Shown in pieces: positions 58,274-64,000 of a DNA stretch of 64,000 nucleotides; positions within the stretch are counted from its first letter, which is position 1, and each line of letters opens with the position of its first letter. The stretch covers positions 44,509,920 to 44,573,919 of the forward strand of contig OW386285.2 in NCBI GenBank assembly GCA_936432065.2. The letters run 5' to 3'. Made by a program: the position numbers and the translations under genes. Source of the stretch: Rutpela maculata (taxonomy: Eukaryota > Arthropoda > Insecta > Coleoptera > Cerambycidae). Below the pieces are notes generated by a model, which ran no database searches, had not been told where the DNA came from, and was given only the letters and a program-made list of their open reading frames with translations.

Positions 58274-58277
58274 TTAA

Positions 58278-59639
58278 GTCAACACGGTCATGATGTGCTG
58301 GAGGAGGCACCTTCGTGACATGACCTCTTGTGGTGGTCGAATGAAATCAGGTATGTGACACTATATTTTATGAACTCGACCTTCCAAGGCTTCCCAGTAA
58401 AATGTTTACTACATACAAAGAGATTGTTCAATTTCTCTGGCATGTGAATTTGGATGTAATAAAAATCTTTGCTTACCATATACTCTTAACTTAGTCCCGA
58501 GGCCTATTGATTTTCTGGTCATGTATATGAATATAGAAAGACTTGTGTTTGTATGTAGGAGGTAATATCCGAAACTGCTATACCTATTTTAATGAAGCCT
58601 CCAGTGTTTAATACTTTTGGGTTTCAAGAGTTATAAGCAATGTGTTATCATGCCAAGTCAAGTAGTAGCTGAGGAGTAGGGAGGGGGTGAAGGAGTTCAA
58701 CAGGAATAAGTAGCGAAGCGAGCGGCAGTTAGAATTTCTGTCTTTTCGTTTGAATTATCTAGAGTTGAGATTTTGCACATTTATCTTGAAGCAATGGGAA
58801 AAGTCCAAGTCCTTAAAATTTTAGCCAGGGGGTAAGAATAGTGGACATATGCATCTAAACATCGGTCAGTGGTAGGTGAACTAGATGAACTTGCCGACAT
58901 TCGCTTGAAGGACGTGACCGAATTTATTTTTATTCTTTTAAGTCACTCCTCCAACACAGGTTTATTTATCCACTCTCAGAGGGGTTCTTTTGAATTTATG
59001 TGAGACATCAAGGATCGAAGTATAATAGACAAGATAAAGAAAAAGTTATGCATACCAGTATAGATTGCTTACTGCTTCTTTCCAACTATCTTCCGATGAT
59101 GCACTTGTATTAATTATACCCTGATTACTTCTTAATTTCTTTATCGCTTTTTTAGTATGTCTTCTATTAATCATCATGATTTGATGTCCTGAATAACAGA
59201 CTTGAGGATCTAATGAGGATCCTTTAACAATCAGTTGTCGAAGACTCTCACGAAGACTCCTGAGCGATTAATCTTAAAGTTAATTATTCAACGAAGAGAA
59301 TTCAAGAATTCAGTAGATAATACCATTTACTGTAAATAAAGTTCCAAAATGTATACAAATAAAAGTGGTAAAGAGCCTATCTAGCTAATAGATTTAATCC
59401 ATTAGAATCTGCTTTCTAAACATGGAACGGACAGACGCCACTCCAAAGGGCGTTATCACAACTACATGCAAGGGAAAAAAAAGTCACAATTTTTTTAAAA
59501 ACTTTGTTATGGCTATTGAACTTGGGATTGACAGTCTAATAATATAAAAATATTTTATTAAAATTTTTGGGGCACTTTTTGTGATTAGCTTAAAATATTC
59601 ACTTGCTTTAGCTTTATACGAGGGGTATGAGAAAACAAA
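58278..59639. other. No gene recognised
   Basis: AT-rich sequence with short frames only. The stretch near 58680-58730 (GGGAGGGGGTGAAGG, GCGAAGCGAGCGG) looks like a dispersed repeat. Confidence 0.4.
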
Positions 59640-60052
59640 AAGTCAAAATATGTGAAAAATTAAGTGACGAGTTGAAAATAAAATGTGGTGTGCCACAGGG
59701 TACAGTCCTTGGCTCGATTTTACTCATATTGTATTTAAATGAAATGTTCAAATGCACTATAAATGGAAAGATTATGTCGTATCCAGATGACACTTAGCTT
59801 TTTTCGAAGGTTGCACATGGCAAGAAATCAAAATGAAAACTGAAATGGGAATATTAAAAATTAAAACATGGCTAAATCAAAATTTACTTACACTAAATGC
59901 AAATAAAAACAATTTTATTCATTTCTCAATACAGTCTGACAACATGGAACAATTCAAAGCCATTAAAATTCATAAGGAAAAATGTATACAGTCAAACAAT
60001 AAAAGATGCTACTGTGGCACAAAAATCGGATCTGCTAAATATGTAAGATTTA
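59640..60052 (+). pseudogene. LINE reverse transcriptase fragment
   Basis: CGVPQGTVLGSILLILYLNEM near 59685-59745, MSYPDDT near 59773 (YADD box with A to P) and LKIKTWLNQNLLTLNANKN near 59850-59910 are consecutive reverse transcriptase blocks. One stop and two frame changes occur. It ends abruptly at the foldback at 60053. Confidence 0.75.
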
Positions 60053-60425
60053 AACAGTTTGCGAAAAATTTTTTCAAAATTCGGTTGCCCCCCCCAGGTC
60101 TAGGGACTTCTGTTTAAAATTATTTTTTTTTGTCATATACATTTTACTTTTCATAAAAATACAATAGGTTTTGGAGTTTATGAAAATATTTTCATTACTA
60201 ACTGAGATACAACAAATTGAAATTTTATAATTTGTTAAATTGTAAATTACAAAATTTCAGTTCATTGTATTTCAGTTTAATAATGAAAATATTTTCATAA
60301 ACTCCAAAACCTATTGTTGTGTTATTATGAAAAGTAAAATGTATGACAAAAAAAAATTTTTAACAGGAGTCCCTAGACCTAGGGGGGCAACCGAATTTTG
60401 AAAATTTTTTTCGCAAACTGCTTTT
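60053..60425. mobile_element. 373-bp foldback element
   Basis: Arms of about 165 bases are nearly perfect mirror images (AACAGTTTGCGAAAAA ... TTTTTTTCGCAAACTG; CCCAGGTCTAGGGACT and AGTCCCTAGACCTAGG; ATAGGTTTTGGAGTTTATG). The loop near 60200-60270 is AT-rich. Confidence 0.85.
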
Positions 60426-60545
60426 TCAAAATTTTTTACGTGTCGTTAGAGGAGTGCTTCTCTAGATGTTAGTTCCCATATTTCGTATGGGTCCCATGCG
60501 CCACAGACGAGAAAAAAATTATTGAAATTTCACCAGCCGCCACTG

Positions 60546-60840
60546 CCTGGCACCCTCATCAATGTAACCTTGTTTTTTGCCAGTTGCTTCAGGGATTGTC
60601 TGCATTCCCAGGCAATTTTTGACTCGAAAATATAGAACCTGAGAGCCTTTAATGCCACCTGGCTATCTGAAAGTATATAGATCTTTGCCCTTTGAGTGCC
60701 TCTGTTTAGGCATTCCTGGGCACATTGATCTATAGCATAGATTTCTGCCTGGAAGATGGTTGGGATGTTACCAAGGGCTTTGGATAGGACCTGCTACGCC
60801 CACACCAACCCCTTAGTCCATCTTGGATGTGATAAGGATA
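60546..60840 (-). pseudogene. RNase H domain of a LINE (I/R1-type), fragment
   Basis: On the minus strand, in shifting frames: TIFQAEIYAIDQCAQECLN, IYILSDSQVALKAL (the SDSQ catalytic block), WECRQSLKQLA and LMRVPGSGG (equivalent of VPGHSG). It ends where CAGTGGCGGCTGG, a hAT-like terminus, begins near 60546. Confidence 0.6.
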
Positions 60841-62142
60841 GAAGATGGAGTCATCAGGAATACATTAGATTCCAGAACAAGGATGCCAACATTTGAAACA
60901 AAGAAAGATTGCAATAATTAACCATGTTGTCATGTAACATGTATTCCTTCTCTACATTTAATTTCTTAATTCTTATTAAATGTTTTTTGTAATGAAATAA
61001 AAAAAATTTAATCCTTAATGTTATATTTCTAATGAATTTAGTGGGTGGGATGAAAAAGATCCAAGCAAAAAATCATCAAAAAAACGTATCGCGTGTAAAA
61101 TTTATTATTTTCAGAATTTTCCAAAAGATTAATTTTTGAATAAGTTGGGGAGGTGGAAGGGGTCAATCAAAAATTCCAAAAAAAATATAGCTATCTTTTC
61201 TTATTAAGACACAACTTTTTTGCATACAGGCGCTTTAATTTTTGCAAAAAAAATTCCTATAGCGATGCACCGCCCTATTATATACCGAGCCCCAATAGCA
61301 TGGGCGCCCGTAAATAGGTACTAATGTAAATTACTTTCGATTCGAGTTAATTTTAACTTAATAATTGTAAACAACTGTAAAATATTAATACCAAGCTTTG
61401 TGAAGATGTGTTGACGTTAGTAAGGGTAGAGTACCAAGGGTGAGCTCCCCCCTGTAATATCCGTGGAAGAATTTTTTATGTGCTGAGGGACCTTTTCTAA
61501 TAACTTGTTCAATATAAAAAATGTGCCTTTGGACATGAGGATGTAACTTTCTGATGATCATCCTGTGTTCCTACCCAAGGTGAAGCCACAAGATGGATTT
61601 CATTTAATTTTATGTTAAAAACCAGCCTTGGCAATTTTTGATTATTTATGTCAAAAGATCTGTTTGGATGCTGCTCGCCTTTTGCATTTTCTTCTATTCA
61701 CTAGTTTGTCTATTATTTACTGAAATTACAACTCATATAATTTTGAAAGCCTTTGCTAAATATCAGTAGAGTTATGAAGCGACATAAAATCCTAACGGAA
61801 TTTCGGCGTAGTTTCGGATTCTGTGCCAAGGACGTTGAAAAACTTCAAATGTAGCGCAGTTCCGAATTTTAAAATTCCTTTGTACTTTCAACTTTTTTGC
61901 CTTTGATGCCAGACATCGTAGATTCGGCATACTTTCCACACTTGCCTTTAGTGCCATACATTCTCAAACACGTAAAAAACATTTTTCTAAGTTGAAATTC
62001 GGCTCGCCTTTAACTTTTTTTACTTTTAGTGCCATATATCTTCAGACGTGTTAAACTTATTTTCTAAGTTGGTTTTTGGCATAGTTTAAAAATAAAATGC
62101 ATTTTGTAACCTGTTAAACACTGTGTCCCTGGCTGGGGTACC
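60841..62142. other. No gene recognised; weak tandem repeat near 61900-62095
   Basis: Two or three units containing GCCTTTAGTGCCATA(C/T)AT, then TTCTAAGTTG and TTCGGC or TTTGGC occur about 80 bases apart. The remainder is AT-rich without open frames of interest. Confidence 0.4.
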
Positions 62143-62431
62143 GCACTCTTGTAAACTTTCTTATTTTTGATTTGCCGAGAAATAGTTATTCTTTATAAAA
62201 AAAGTTTTGCTTGTCTTAGAAAGTCATAAACAGTTGTCAAACTTAAGATAAATTATACAGGGTATTCGATTCAGTCGAGGTAAGTCGATTTCATGTTTTC
62301 TAATTTTTGGATACCCTGTATAATTTATCGTAAGCTTGACAACTATTTATGACTTCCCAAGACAAGCAAAAATTTTTACAAAGAATGACTTTTTCTCGGC
62401 AAATCAAAAATAAGAAAGTTTACAAGAGTGC
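62143..62431. mobile_element. 289-bp foldback element
   Basis: Arms of about 120 bases mirror each other (GCACTCTTGTAAACTTTC, TTTGATTTGCCGAGAAA, GCTTGTCTT, TAAATTATACAGGGTAT) around a short loop near 62270-62315. Confidence 0.85.
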
Positions 62432-62446
62432 AATATGCCATCCGAA

Positions 62447-63090
62447 GATACATTGTATAATGAGATATTTTTTGTAAGTAAATTTTTGTCTTCATTGACT
62501 TAGATGGATTCTTTGACAGTATGACCATAGCAGATAGGGGCTGAAAGTTATTTCTTTCTAAGCTCGGGCGTTATTTAGGTAGTTATACATTAAGTAGTAG
62601 CAAAGAAAAAAACTTGCAAATATTATCATTATTTTACATTATTAATTCTCTTATCACAACCGTTGCAATGGGACAAACTTAATAAATAATTGGTCATGTT
62701 TGAGTCGATTATGAACGCCCCCCTGGATCCACCCTCGAATGACCTCCATAATCAAATACATGAAATCTAACCTTGTGTCGTTGCAAAGTTTTCATAGCAC
62801 ATTGGCATTTTAAGACAGTTCATAATCGACTCAAACATGACCAATTATTTATTAAGTTTGTTCCATTGCAACGGTTGTGATAATAGAATTAATAATGTAA
62901 AATAATGATAATATTTGCAAGTTTTTTTCTTTGCCACTACTTATTCTATAACTACCTAAATAACTTGCCCGAGCTTAGAAAGAAATAACTTTCAGCCCCT
63001 ATCTGCCTATGGTCATACTGTCAAAGAATCCATCTAAGTCAATGAAGACAACAATTTACTTACAAAAAATATCTCATTATACAATGTATC
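62447..63090. mobile_element. 644-bp foldback with about 270-bp near-perfect arms
   Basis: 62447-62718 (GATACATTGTATAATGAG ... CATGTTTGAGTCGATTATGAAC) is mirrored by 62820-63090 with only a handful of differences. The 100-base loop holds GCCCCCCTGGATCCACCCT. It starts 16 bases after the previous foldback ends. Confidence 0.9.
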
Positions 63091-64000
63091 CCCGTGAAGA
63101 ATAAGATCTAATATTATTTATTATTGAATATTGAAAGTGTCGATATAATTTTTGGCGGTAGACAGCCTCAGTGCCCCTATCTGCTCATAAAAATTTGGGA
63201 CGAAAATTGGGAGGGAAAAATTTTTTTTTCGGATTTCTCCCCCTGCTCATCAATTTCAGGAAAAATATTTTTGTTATTTTCAGCACGCGGCTGTGTTACC
63301 CCCCAAGCTCAAGGTCCAGACCCGCCCTTGAGTGCCCCCCCCCCCCAGTAACCTTTCTGGATCCACCCTTGAGGTCATTAAAACTAAATAACCCTTTCAC
63401 TAACGAGAAAGGGATAAAACAGCAATAAAATACGGTGTCTGTAGTGCAGGAAGCATATATATTCTAAAGCTCCGTTTGGAGGTTTGCTGTAAAAGTTAAT
63501 CGCATGTGTCTCGTCTAAAATAGGCAACCTATCATACAAATATTTCATTATAGACAGATAAAGAAAGAAATATTGATAAATAATCCCACTTAAAGTACAC
63601 GGAACTTGTGTGTAAGGTGGATAACCTTCTGAGGGGCAGAGTGGAGAGAAATGTTTATGTTTATAGAGCCACCCTAATCAAAGGCGTAGACAGATAAGGG
63701 GGTTAACATTTTTAAAGTAATCGACTATTACTTAATACTATATCTGACAATATGTCTTCTTTAATTATAGTACTACGTACGACTCTATTGAGACAAAAAG
63801 GATACTGTTTGGTTAGAATTTTTACAAAATGTGTTATCGAATAGAAACGAAAGCATGAACTGTCAATTCTAACAGTTGAATGGTTCTTAAACAAGTTACT
63901 ATACATTTTCTGAGTAAAAAAAAATGAACTCTTGGTTGGTACTTAAAATTAACTTGATGTATATCCTGGGTTATCAGTCTTTATAATAAAATTTCTCTTT
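63091..64000. other. No gene recognised
   Basis: AT-rich sequence with a C-run of about 13 near 63339-63352. CTGGATCCACCCTTGAGG near 63357 resembles the loop of the previous foldback. The frames here have no domains. Confidence 0.4.

Overview
The window looks like nuclear DNA of an insect: AT-rich, with spliced GT-AG introns, tRNA-derived SINEs, LINEs of several clades, a Helitron remnant and many DNA-transposon MITEs. The order cannot be fixed from the sequence; a repeat-rich genome such as that of a beetle would fit, but this is only an impression. Nearly all other coding signal belongs to mobile elements or pseudogenes.

One clear host gene is present. It is a formin of the FHOD family (Drosophila Fhos), on the + strand from 35,876 to 54,382. 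I can place seven internal exons encoding the armadillo-like FH3 region, the proline-rich FH1, the complete FH2 actin-nucleating domain and most of the C-terminal autoregulatory DAD. Two alternative last exons share one splice phase. The N-terminal GTPase-binding part is not seen. Its exons must lie upstream, so much or all of 1-35,875 may be a long 5' intron.

Region 1-35.8 kb is layered repeats. Three decayed copies of a family joining a PIN/FEN1-like nuclease fold to a tesmin/TSO1-like cysteine cluster lie at 1-900 (+), 7.1-7.8 kb (+) and 20.5-21.0 kb (-). There are large foldback elements (2.4-3.65 kb and 13.5-15.1 kb), a RACK1 processed pseudogene (8.7-9.3 kb) and a 2-kb element with GC-rich terminal repeats (11.4-13.4 kb). 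An R2/R4-type retrotransposon 3' half is at 16.1-17.3 kb, a CR1-like LINE is at 24.9-27 kb with a related copy at 4.0-5.1 kb, and a nearly complete 3.05-kb DNA transposon with an RNase H-fold transposase sits at 28.5-31.6 kb. A broken THAP-domain sequence follows at 33.7 kb.

Inside the formin introns are LINE pieces, a foldback carrying a MITE with a perfect 8-bp target duplication, a mariner transposase pseudogene, a Helitron helicase tail and another foldback (52.9-53.6 kb). Downstream of the gene (55-64 kb) are an RTE LINE tail, two clusters of palindromic GGACGTCC-like motifs split by a SINE and an internally deleted mariner, a piggyBac-like MITE with TTAA ends, LINE reverse transcriptase and RNase H pieces, and two adjacent near-perfect foldbacks.

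Target-site duplications are exact for several MITEs (7,239-7,370; 14,433-14,619; 40,623-40,847; 57,947-58,273), which lets the order of nested insertions be read directly.
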